DNA from: JAEZDP01 sp964430855
Lineage (GTDB): Bacteria > Acidobacteriota > Vicinamibacteria > Vicinamibacterales > Vicinamibacteraceae
Direction: 5' to 3'
Length of the DNA: 28,517 nucleotides
Assembly: GCA_964430855.1 (NCBI GenBank)
Contig: CAYSHC010000042.1
Location: 1 to 28,517, forward strand
The notes under the pieces are model-generated. The model was not told the origin of the DNA, did no database searches, and worked only from the letters and a program-made list of their open reading frames with translations. This document shows positions 1-6,842 of this stretch, piece by piece (within the stretch, counting starts at the first letter, position 1; every line of letters begins with the position of its first letter). The position numbers and the translations under genes are program-made.

Positions 1-766
1 CGTCGACGTGGATCACGTCGCCGGTCGTGAAGTCGAGATGTCCCGCGAGCACGGCGCGGACGGCCCGCCCGACGTCCTCGGCGGTGCCCCAGCGCCGCTG
101 CGGCACGACGCCTTCGGCGATCAGGGCGTCATACTTCTCCTTTACGCCGGCGGTCATGTCGGTGGCCATGATGCCGGGGCGCAGCTCGATCACCTGGACG
201 CCCTCGGCCGCGAGACGCAGGGCCCACAACTGCGAGGCCATCGCCAGGCCCGCCTTCGAGATGCAGTACTCGCCGCGGTTGAGCGACGCGGTGTCGGCCG
301 AGATGGACGTCACGAAGACGACCTTGAACCCGCCGGAGAGCGCCGGCGCGTACGGCCTCGCCAGCCAGTGGTTGGCGACCGCCTGCGTCAGGAAGAACGG
401 GCCCTGCAGGTTGACGCGCAGCAACTCCTCGAACGACGCCTCCGTCGTCTCGGTGAGGTCGGCGCGCGCGCGTGGTGCCATGCCGGCGTTGTTGACGAGC
501 GCGTCGAGGCGGCCGAAAGACTCGAGCGCACCGGCGACGAGCCTGGCCCTGTCCTCCCGGCGGCCCACGTCGCCCTGCACGGGGACGAAGACCTGCGACG
601 GGTCGCGTGCGGCACGCCTGCACAACGACGCCGTCTCGTCCGCGGCCGCGGCGTTGGTTGCGTAACCGATCGCTACCGAGAAGCCCTCCGCGGCAGCCTC
701 GACGGCGATGCCGCGGCCGAGGCCACGGCTCGCGCCGGTGACGAGCACGACTGGGACGACGGCCAT
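1..766 (-). CDS. SDR-family oxidoreductase (3-oxoacyl-ACP reductase-like), partial at left edge
   Basis: This is a classical short-chain dehydrogenase/reductase, predicted to use NAD(P)H to reduce a ketone or oxidise an alcohol in the cytoplasm. I translated it from the ATG at 766; the frame stays open to base 1, so the C-terminus is missing (255 codons visible, close to a full-length member of about 250-260). Visible motifs are the cofactor loop TGASRGLG at residues 10-17, NNAG at 92-95, and a complete catalytic set of N119, S154, Y167 and K171 (YCISK), with the usual 13-residue Ser-Tyr spacing. Near the C-terminus, RPGIMATDM matches the post-catalytic PG segment. It starts 22 bases after the P450 stop codon on the same strand, so the two are probably co-transcribed. 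The substrate cannot be read from sequence; a FabG-like specificity is only one possibility. Confidence 0.9.
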   Translation of the reverse strand, partial: MAVVPVVLVTGASRGLGRGIAVEAAAEGFSVAIGYATNAAAADETASLCRRAARDPSQVFVPVQGDVGRREDRARLVAGALESFGRLDALVNNAGMAPRARADLTETTEASFEELLRVNLQGPFFLTQAVANHWLARPYAPALSGGFKVVFVTSISADTASLNRGEYCISKAGLAMASQLWALRLAAEGVQVIELRPGIMATDMTAGVKEKYDALIAEGVVPQRRWGTAEDVGRAVRAVLAGHLDFTTGDVIHVD

Positions 767-788
767 CGGGGACCGATTGTAGCCGCTG

Positions 789-1934
789 TCAGCGCAGGCG
801 CACGGGGACGTGCCGCCAGCCGCCGAGCGGGTACGTCTCGCGGACGGGCGCCGCGTCCGGCGCCAGCTCGAAGCGCGACGTCCGGTCCAGCAGCGCCTGC
901 GTGGCGATCACGAGCTCGAGCGTGGCAAGGGGGCGTCCGGGGCAGGCGTGGATGCCCGTGCCGTACACGAGGTTGTGCGGGGCGTGCGCTTCCGGCTTGT
1001 AGGCGTCAGGCTCGGGGAACACGCGGTCGTCCCGGTTGGCCGACGTCCAGTTGAGGTACACGCGCGTGCCCGCCTCAAGCTCGTAGCCGCAGACGCGCGT
1101 CGTCTTCGTCGTCACGCGACGGTTGACGAGGAAGGGATCGTCGATCCGCAGCATCTCGTCGATCGCCATGGCCAGGCCGTCAGGTGCACGCCGGAGGGCG
1201 GCCTGGACGTTTGGGTGCGTGGCGAGGAAGTGGACGACGACGCCGAGGGCCGCCGCGATGGAGCCGAGATCGCCCGCCGTCCAGTTGCGGAGGATGGACA
1301 CGATGTCGGTGTCGGCCAGGGGGACGCCGTCCACGGTCACGTGCAGCAGCTCGGTGGTCGGGTCCTGCGGGGCCGCGCGGCCCAGCGCACGCCGGCGGTG
1401 TACCTGCGCCGAGACCATGTCGTCGAACGCGGCGGCCACGGCGGCGGTGCGGGCGCGATCGGCGGACCGTGTGGCGGCGTGGTTGTCGCGCATCCAGGCG
1501 ATGAGGTCGTCTTCGATGCCCTGCCACCCGAGCCACTCGGCCTGCGCGCGCACGGCGAACTGGTAGCCGATGTCGGTGACGGCATCCACCGTGATGTCAA
1601 CCGGGAGCGGGCCGATGACGTCCGCGGCGACCGTCCTGAGGCGCGGCTCGAGCTCCTGCATGCGCGCGGGTGTGAAGAACGGGTCGATCACGGCGCGGAA
1701 CGTCGCGTGCTCAGGCGGGTCCAGGGTATTGGGCACGGCGCGGAAGGCCGACGCTGCCGACGAGAACGTCGCGGGATCGGACGCCGCGGCGACGACGTCG
1801 GCGTGCCTGAAAAGGGTCACGCCGCGCGGCGAGCGGGCGACGGGGCACGCGGCGCGCATGCGGTCGTAGGTACCGCGCTGATCCGCCAGCGCGGCGTCCG
1901 AGAGCGGCTCCCACGTCGGGATGGTCCTGCCCAC
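789..1934 (-). CDS. Cytochrome P450
   Basis: A soluble bacterial-class P450 monooxygenase of 381 residues, slightly shorter than the usual 400. The haem-binding loop is YGTGIHACPG with proximal Cys331; Tyr replaces the usual Phe at the first position. The K-helix ExxR motif is E260-M-L-R263. The I-helix reads WTAGDLGSIA (218-227): the normal acid-alcohol pair (AGxE/D-T) is absent, with Leu223-Gly224 at those positions, which may alter oxygen activation. The start is a GTG at 1932-1934, supported by AAAGGAG six bases upstream; no ATG fits better. No ferredoxin or reductase gene lies beside it, so the redox partner must be elsewhere. Co-orientation with the SDR gene 22 bases downstream suggests a hydroxylation-then-dehydrogenation step on one substrate, which is inference. 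Confidence 0.93.
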   Translation of the reverse strand: MGRTIPTWEPLSDAALADQRGTYDRMRAACPVARSPRGVTLFRHADVVAAASDPATFSSAASAFRAVPNTLDPPEHATFRAVIDPFFTPARMQELEPRLRTVAADVIGPLPVDITVDAVTDIGYQFAVRAQAEWLGWQGIEDDLIAWMRDNHAATRSADRARTAAVAAAFDDMVSAQVHRRRALGRAAPQDPTTELLHVTVDGVPLADTDIVSILRNWTAGDLGSIAAALGVVVHFLATHPNVQAALRRAPDGLAMAIDEMLRIDDPFLVNRRVTTKTTRVCGYELEAGTRVYLNWTSANRDDRVFPEPDAYKPEAHAPHNLVYGTGIHACPGRPLATLELVIATQALLDRTSRFELAPDAAPVRETYPLGGWRHVPVRLR

Positions 1935-1990
1935 GCAGCACTCCTTTCAGGCGCGACAGCGTCCGGCGACCGGGCCGGCCTCCCGCCTCC

Positions 1991-2013
1991 AACGCCACGG
2001 CGTCCCGACGCCG
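1991..2013 (-). terminator. Possible hairpin terminator after the AAA ATPase gene
   Basis: A GC-rich inverted repeat, CGGCGTC at 1998-2004 and GACGCCG at 2007-2013, lies about 15 bases past the stop of the AAA ATPase gene. It would fold as a 6-bp stem with a 4-base loop. There is no T-run, so it is at best a weak or Rho-assisted terminator separating the ATPase from the P450-SDR pair. Confidence 0.25.
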
Positions 2014-2027
2014 GGCTGCTGGCCCGT

Positions 2028-3044
2028 CTAGCGCAGCAGCGCCACGGCGAGCGCGACGCTCGCGAGGATCAGGGCCACCACGCCAAGCGTGCCGACGACG
2101 AGCAGGCCGCGACCCAGCGTCGCGTGAAGCTGCCCGAGGGCGTCGATCGCGTCGGCGGCCGGTGCGGCGCCCGTCGGCGCGATCAGCGACTGCTGCATCA
2201 CGCGCCTGCTCGCGAGCACCTCCCTGATGCCGTTCTCGAGGTGGTGCTGCCGGATGACCTTCGTCCCGTCGTCGCCCGGTTCTGACGCCGCAGCCAGGGC
2301 GGCTTTCAGTACCGCGTTGCGGATCTCGCCGCCTGTCGCGTCGTACTTCAGCGCCAGCGCCCGGAAGTCGACGTCGTCGGCCAGTGGCGTGCGCGTCGGA
2401 TGCAGCTGGACGCGCCAGATCTGCTCGCGCTCGTCCGGACCGGGGCGCTCGAACAGCACGTGCGTCCGCAGGCGGCGCTCGAAGGCGGGGTCGAAGTTCG
2501 ACGCGAGGTTCGTGGCGAAGATCACCACGCCGTTGAACCGCTCGAGCTCCTGGAGCAGCACGTTGACCACGGTGTTGCTCTCGCGGTCGATCGGCCGATC
2601 GAGCGACGCGCTGCGCCGCGTGGCGATGGCGTCGGCCTCGTCGAAGAAGAGCACCGCGTCCTCCTGCTCCGCCAGGCGGAAGACGCTCGTGACGTTCTTC
2701 GGCGTCTCGCCCATCCACATCGACTCGAGCTCGGCATACCTGACGACCAGCAGCCGCCGTCCGAGGGCGTGCGCGATCGCCTCGGCGCAGATGGTCTTGC
2801 CCGTGCCCGACGGCCCGGCGAAGTTGAAGGCGACGGCCATTCCCGTCGGATGCCGCTCGCCGAGTCCCCACTGGTGGAAGATGAGGTCGTGGCTCGTGAC
2901 CTGCGCCAGCGCCTGGTCCAGCGCCCGCTTCGTCGCGGGCGGCAGGATGACGTCGTCGAAGGTGCGCCGCGGGACGATGGACTCCACGGTGCGCCTGTCG
3001 CCGGTCAGGCTGCTGAAGAGACGGAGGAAGGGCGGCTTGGCCAA
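2028..3044 (-). CDS. AAA-family ATPase with C-terminal membrane anchor
   Basis: A single AAA module expected to form a hexamer that remodels or unfolds proteins at the inner membrane. Numbered from the proposed TTG start at 3044, it has Walker A GPSGTGKT (77-84), a pore-loop-like MWMGE (109-113), Walker B VLFFDE (131-136), sensor-1 within FATN and an arginine-finger-like FERRL. The last ~26 residues (about 312-337) form a hydrophobic helix ending almost at the C-terminus, so the protein looks tail-anchored. AAGGA nine bases upstream supports the TTG start; in-frame ATGs at 3080 and 3092 would add 12 or 16 residues that do not look like conserved protein. Substrate unknown. No protease domain is fused and none is next to it, so a stand-alone ATPase of the Msp1/spastin style is a reasonable comparison by architecture only. 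Confidence 0.85.
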   Translation of the reverse strand: MAKPPFLRLFSSLTGDRRTVESIVPRRTFDDVILPPATKRALDQALAQVTSHDLIFHQWGLGERHPTGMAVAFNFAGPSGTGKTICAEAIAHALGRRLLVVRYAELESMWMGETPKNVTSVFRLAEQEDAVLFFDEADAIATRRSASLDRPIDRESNTVVNVLLQELERFNGVVIFATNLASNFDPAFERRLRTHVLFERPGPDEREQIWRVQLHPTRTPLADDVDFRALALKYDATGGEIRNAVLKAALAAASEPGDDGTKVIRQHHLENGIREVLASRRVMQQSLIAPTGAAPAADAIDALGQLHATLGRGLLVVGTLGVVALILASVALAVALLR

Positions 3045-3206
3045 GGGCAGTGGTCCTTGACGCCGGCCATGGCCGGGCATACAGTGCGGCATCTCCGCAC
3101 GGGCCAGGGACGCGCGTCGCGCTCACGAGCAGTCTATCCGACGCGTCGCGTGACCGGCAGGCCCGGACTCGCCCGCCCGGGCGCGCTGCGGCAGACGAGG
3201 ACACCG

Positions 3207-4499
3207 ATGACACGTGCAGCAGTCACCCTCACGATCCTGGCGCTGGCGGCGGCCCTGTCGGCGCAGGGCACTCCCGACTACGACTTCCTGATCAAGGGCG
3301 GCCGTGTGCTCGACCCGCGCAACGGCGTTGACGCCGTCCGCGACGTCGCCATCAAGGACGGCAGGATTGCCGCTGTCGCCGCCGACATTCCCGAGGCCCA
3401 CGCGCTCAAGAGCATCGACGCGACGGGACTCGTCGTGACGCCGGGCCTCATCGACATCCACGTGCACATCTTCGCGGGCGAGAAGTCGGACGACTACGCC
3501 GGCGGCGACTGGAGCGTCTTCCCCGACGGGTTCACCCTGCGAAGCTGCGTCACCACGGTGGCCGACGCCGGGTCGTCGGGCTGGCGGAACTTTCCCGAGT
3601 TCAAGCGGCGCATCATCGACGACGCGAAGACGCGCGTCACCGCCTTCCTGAACATCGTGGGCAACGGCATGGGCTCGGGGCCGATCGAGCAGAACGTGGA
3701 CGACATGGACGCGGAAGCCACGGCGCGCATGGCGCGGGCGCATCCGGGCGTCATCGTCGGCATCAAGAGCGCCCACTACAACGGCGCCGACTGGATTCCG
3801 TACCAGCGCGCCGCGGAGGTGGGGCGCACGCTCGACATCCCGGTCATGGTGGACTTCGGCGGCAACGTCCGGGCCGGGCGCACGCTGATGACGCTCTTCA
3901 CCGAGCACTTCCGCGCCGGCGACATCTACACCCATATGTACGGCGGCCGGCGCGGCGAGCAGGACCCGGAGACCGGCGGCCCGAGCGCGGCCATGCTCGA
4001 AGGTCGCAAGCGGGGCGTGTTCTTCGACGTCGGGCACGGCGGCGCGAGCTTCCGCTACGCGACGGCGGTGCCGCTCATCAAGGCGGGGTTCCTGCCCGAT
4101 TCGATCTCGACCGACCTGCACACGAGCAGCATGAACTCGGCCATGAAGAGCATGACCAACCTGATGAGCAAGATCATGGCGATCGGCGTGCCCTTCGAGG
4201 ACGTCGTGAAGATGTCGACGTCGAACCCGGCGCTGCAGATCAAGCGGCCGGACCTCGGCCATCTCGGGGTGGGCGCGCCCGCCGACGTCGCCGTGCTGCG
4301 GCTCGCGCAGGGGACGTTCGGCTACGCCGATCCGGTGGGCGGGCTCATCCCGAGCTCGCAGCGCATCGACTGCGAGCTGACCGTCCGTGACGGCAAGGTC
4401 GTGTACGACCTCAACGGCCTCATCGCCGAGCCCTGGGAGTCGCTGCCGCCGGATGCGCGCGGCGGCGACCCGAGGTGGGACCGCACGAGGGGCCACTGA
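3207..4499 (+). CDS. Exported amidohydrolase-superfamily metallohydrolase
   Basis: A 430-residue metal-dependent hydrolase of the amidohydrolase superfamily (dihydroorotase / D-aminoacylase-like branch). The N-terminus is a signal peptide: short basic start, hydrophobic TLTILALAAALSA, probable cleavage before Gln20. The beta-strand-1 metal motif is H85-V-H87 in GLIDIHVH; K187 in VGIKSAHY is well placed for the carboxylated bridging lysine; later His residues occur in YTHMYGG and DVGHGG, and STDLHTS carries the probable catalytic Asp. The C-terminal VRDGKVVYD is the usual closing beta-sandwich. The ATG at 3207 is preceded by GAGG and places the signal peptide correctly; the open frame upstream has no protein character. 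It probably cleaves an amide or cyclic amide in the periplasm. It converges on the ridA-like gene; substrate not determinable. Confidence 0.9.
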   Translation: MTRAAVTLTILALAAALSAQGTPDYDFLIKGGRVLDPRNGVDAVRDVAIKDGRIAAVAADIPEAHALKSIDATGLVVTPGLIDIHVHIFAGEKSDDYAGGDWSVFPDGFTLRSCVTTVADAGSSGWRNFPEFKRRIIDDAKTRVTAFLNIVGNGMGSGPIEQNVDDMDAEATARMARAHPGVIVGIKSAHYNGADWIPYQRAAEVGRTLDIPVMVDFGGNVRAGRTLMTLFTEHFRAGDIYTHMYGGRRGEQDPETGGPSAAMLEGRKRGVFFDVGHGGASFRYATAVPLIKAGFLPDSISTDLHTSSMNSAMKSMTNLMSKIMAIGVPFEDVVKMSTSNPALQIKRPDLGHLGVGAPADVAVLRLAQGTFGYADPVGGLIPSSQRIDCELTVRDGKVVYDLNGLIAEPWESLPPDARGGDPRWDRTRGH

Positions 4500-4511
4500 G
4501 CCCTCGTGCGG
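4481..4511. terminator. Perfect 11-bp inverted repeat across the amidohydrolase stop
   Basis: CCGCACGAGGG at 4481-4491 is exactly complementary to CCCTCGTGCGG at 4501-4511, with a 9-base loop that holds the TGA stop (4497-4499). It sits between two convergent genes and could act as a bidirectional terminator, although no T-run follows. Confidence 0.45.
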
Positions 4512-4518
4512 TGCCCCG

Positions 4519-4537
4519 GCCACGGCGCGGCCGTGGC
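4519..4537. terminator. Second hairpin at the convergent junction
   Basis: GCCACGGC (4519-4526) and GCCGTGGC (4530-4537) form an 8-bp stem with a 3-base loop, ending on the first base of the complement of the ridA-like stop codon. With the stronger hairpin next to it, this makes a tandem terminator-like junction. No T-run is seen. Confidence 0.35.
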
Positions 4538-5037
4538 TAGAGGGCGGCGATGCAGTCCATCTCGACGAGCGAGCGTCCCGGGATCCCGCCGTAGCACGCG
4601 ACGGTGGTCCGCACCGGCGGGTTGTTGCCGAAGCGCCCGCGATAGGCCTCGTTCATCGCCTCGTAGTCCTTCAGGTCGTGCAGGTACACGTTCACCTTCA
4701 GGACCTTGTCCATCGACGAGCCGGCCTTCTTCAGCTCCTCTTCGAGAGCGTCGAGCACCTTCGTCGTGTGCAGCGTGATGTCGCCCGGCTCGTGGTAGCC
4801 CTTGCCGGCGACGTAGACGAGCCCGTTGTGGATCTTGGCGCCGGAGAAGAGCGGGCCCTTCGGCGCGGCCTGCTGGGCCGGATCGGGAATCGTCACGATG
4901 CCGGCCGGCGCGGCAGCGGCCGGCGCGGCCTCTGCCTTGCGCGAGCCGCCGAAGATGCCGGCGGCGAAGGCGGCCGTGGCGGCGGCGAGGGACTTGAAGA
5001 CCGAACGGCGGGAGGAATCACTTGACGTGCTGGTCAC
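4537..5037 (-). CDS. RidA-family protein with Tat signal peptide
   Basis: A YjgF/YER057c/UK114 (RidA) family protein, 166 residues. Classical RidA hydrolyses reactive enamine/imine intermediates of amino-acid metabolism. The family core is present from about residue 45 on, and Arg143 in PPVRTTVAC aligns with the arginine that binds the substrate carboxylate in active RidA. The oddity is the N-terminus: SRRSVFKSLAAATAAF is a twin-arginine export signal, followed by an Ala/Pro-rich linker, so the protein should be folded and then exported, whereas RidA is normally about 130 residues and cytoplasmic. The GTG start at 5037 has AAAGGAG just upstream and puts the twin arginines near residue 10; a longer open frame upstream lacks support. 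It diverges from pruA. Confidence 0.9.
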   Translation of the reverse strand: MTSTSSDSSRRSVFKSLAAATAAFAAGIFGGSRKAEAAPAAAAPAGIVTIPDPAQQAAPKGPLFSGAKIHNGLVYVAGKGYHEPGDITLHTTKVLDALEEELKKAGSSMDKVLKVNVYLHDLKDYEAMNEAYRGRFGNNPPVRTTVACYGGIPGRSLVEMDCIAAL

Positions 5038-5073
5038 GGGTGTCTCCTTTTGACGTACTGACGAAGTGCCGCG

Positions 5074-5103
5074 AGGATACCGGCGGCGACCTGCGCAGGG
5101 CAA
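5074..5103 (-). promoter_or_regulatory. Possible sigma70-type promoter for the ridA-like gene
   Basis: On the minus strand TTGCCC (5098-5103) and TATCCT (5074-5079) are separated by 18 bases, each matching four of six consensus bases. The predicted transcript would begin about 30 bases before the GTG start, leaving room for the ribosome site seen there. Confidence 0.3.
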
Positions 5104-5148
5104 GGGGACGGCAGCCCGCGCCGGAGCGCGGCCCGGCCGTCCCCTGCC
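5099..5148. promoter_or_regulatory. Long GC-rich inverted repeat in the ridA-pruA divergent region
   Basis: Nested arms can pair: GGGGACGG (5104-5111) with CCGTCCCC (5137-5144), an outer GGCA/TGCC extension (5099-5102 and 5145-5148) after a one-base bulge, and an inner CCGCGC/GCGCGG stem with a CGGA loop (5116-5131). It lies between divergent genes and overlaps the proposed ridA -35 box, so it may be an operator or a terminator-like structure. Function unproven. Confidence 0.35.
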
Positions 5149-5195
5149 GCCCCAAACGCCGCAGGGTTCGCGCGTCCGATCTACACTGACCCGAC

Positions 5196-6842
5196 ATGTC
5201 TCCAGACCGTATCGCTGTCCTGTCCGCCCGCCGGCGCGTCCCGGCGCCCGTCAACGAGCCCGTTCGTTCCTATGCGCCAGGCACGCCGGAGCGTGCCTCG
5301 CTGAAGGCCAGGCTCGCGGCGATGGCGGGGGAGCACGTCGAGATCCCCGTGATCATCGGTGGCAGGGAGTACCGCACGGGTGACACGGCCGAGGCGGTGA
5401 TGCCGCACTCCTACCGGCACGTGCTCGCGACCTGGCACAAGGCGACTCCCGAGCTGGTGCAGGAAGCGGTTGCGTCGTCGCTCCGGGCGCGCGAGGACTG
5501 GGCCAACTGGGGGTGGGAAGACCGGGCGGCCGTGTTCCTGCGGGCCGCCGAGCTGCTGTCGACGACCTGGCGCGACACGCTGAATGCCGCCACCATGCTC
5601 AACCAGAGCAAGACGGCCTTCCAGTCGGAGATCGACGCGGCCTGCGAGCTGGCCGACTTCTTCCGGTTCAACTGCGCCTATGCGCAGGAGATCTACGACG
5701 AGCAGCCGATGAGCGAGAAGGGCGTCTGGAACCAGACCGACTACCGGCCGCTCGAGGGCTTCGTCTACGCGGTCAGCCCGTTCAACTTCACGGCCATCGG
5801 CGGCAACCTCTCGGGCGCGCCCGCGCTCATGGGCAACGTCGTCCTGTGGAAGCCGTCGGCCACCGCGATGCTGAGCGCCTACTACGTCTACAGGCTGCTC
5901 GAGGCCGCCGGCCTCCCGCCGGGCGTCATCAACTTCGTGCCCGGCGACCCCGTGGCCATCTCGGACGCGCTGCTCGCGCACCGCGACCTGGCCGGTGTCC
6001 ATTTCACCGGCAGCACCACGGTGTTCAACAGCATGTGGAAGACGATTGGCGGCAACATGGCCGCCTATCGGTCGTACCCGCGGATCGTCGGCGAGACGGG
6101 CGGCAAGGACTTCATCATGGCGCACCCGTCGGCCAACGTGCAGGCACTGGCCGTGGCCATCGTCAGGGGCGCGTTCGAGTACCAGGGACAGAAGTGCTCG
6201 GCCTGCAGCCGCATCTACGTCCCCGAGTCGCTGTGGCCAGAGGTGCGCGACCGTGTGGTGTCGATGATGGAAGAGATCACGGTCGGCGACGTTCGCGACT
6301 TCCGCCACTTCATGGGCGCCGTCATCGACCGCAAGGCCTTCGACAAGATCAGCGGGTACCTCGAGGACGCGAAGGCGAACGCACGCATCGTCGCGGGCGG
6401 CGGCACGAACGTGGAGGAGGGGTACTTCGTCGACCCGACGCTCGTGCAGACCGACGACCCGCAGTACCGCCTGATGCGCGAGGAGATCTTCGGACCTGTC
6501 GTCACCGCCTACGTCTACCCGGACGACAGATACGTCGAGACGATGGCGCTGGTCGACGGCACGTCGCCGTACGCGCTGACGGGCGCGATCTTCGCCGACG
6601 ACAGGGAGGCGGTGCGCCTCGCCCATACGCACCTGCGCAACGCGGCCGGCAACTTCTACATCAACGACAAGTGCACCGGCGCGGTCGTCGGGCAGCAGCC
6701 GTTCGGGGGCGCAAGGGCGTCGGGCACGAACGACAAGGCCGGTAGCAAGCTGAACCTGCTGCGGTGGGTCAGCGCCCGGTCCATCAAGGAAACGCTCTCG
6801 CCCCCGCTCGGCTACCGCTACCCGTTCATGGACGCGGAGTAG
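5196..6842 (+). CDS. pruA: L-glutamate gamma-semialdehyde (delta-1-pyrroline-5-carboxylate) dehydrogenase
   Basis: An ALDH4-type aldehyde dehydrogenase that oxidises glutamate semialdehyde, the hydrolysed form of P5C, to glutamate with NAD+, the last step of proline breakdown. It is 548 residues, the length of monofunctional bacterial/mitochondrial enzymes rather than a PutA fusion. The catalytic cysteine is C334 in FEYQGQKCSACSR and the general base is E300 in VGETGGKDF; the 34-residue spacing matches ALDH4. YAVSPFNFTAIGGN and the N-terminal NEPVRSYAPGTPER are further hallmarks of this family. The ATG at 5196 has no ribosome-binding site; TACACT eight bases before it could be a -10 box giving a leaderless mRNA. 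The 3' end overlaps the convergent M61 gene by 17 bases. No proline dehydrogenase gene is nearby. Confidence 0.95.
   Translation: MSPDRIAVLSARRRVPAPVNEPVRSYAPGTPERASLKARLAAMAGEHVEIPVIIGGREYRTGDTAEAVMPHSYRHVLATWHKATPELVQEAVASSLRAREDWANWGWEDRAAVFLRAAELLSTTWRDTLNAATMLNQSKTAFQSEIDAACELADFFRFNCAYAQEIYDEQPMSEKGVWNQTDYRPLEGFVYAVSPFNFTAIGGNLSGAPALMGNVVLWKPSATAMLSAYYVYRLLEAAGLPPGVINFVPGDPVAISDALLAHRDLAGVHFTGSTTVFNSMWKTIGGNMAAYRSYPRIVGETGGKDFIMAHPSANVQALAVAIVRGAFEYQGQKCSACSRIYVPESLWPEVRDRVVSMMEEITVGDVRDFRHFMGAVIDRKAFDKISGYLEDAKANARIVAGGGTNVEEGYFVDPTLVQTDDPQYRLMREEIFGPVVTAYVYPDDRYVETMALVDGTSPYALTGAIFADDREAVRLAHTHLRNAAGNFYINDKCTGAVVGQQPFGGARASGTNDKAGSKLNLLRWVSARSIKETLSPPLGYRYPFMDAE

Noticed and set aside
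2400..3206. In-frame N-terminal extension of the amidohydrolase through the AAA ATPase region
   Set aside because: It runs antisense through a clear ATPase gene and would place the signal peptide internally; the ATG at 3207 explains everything.
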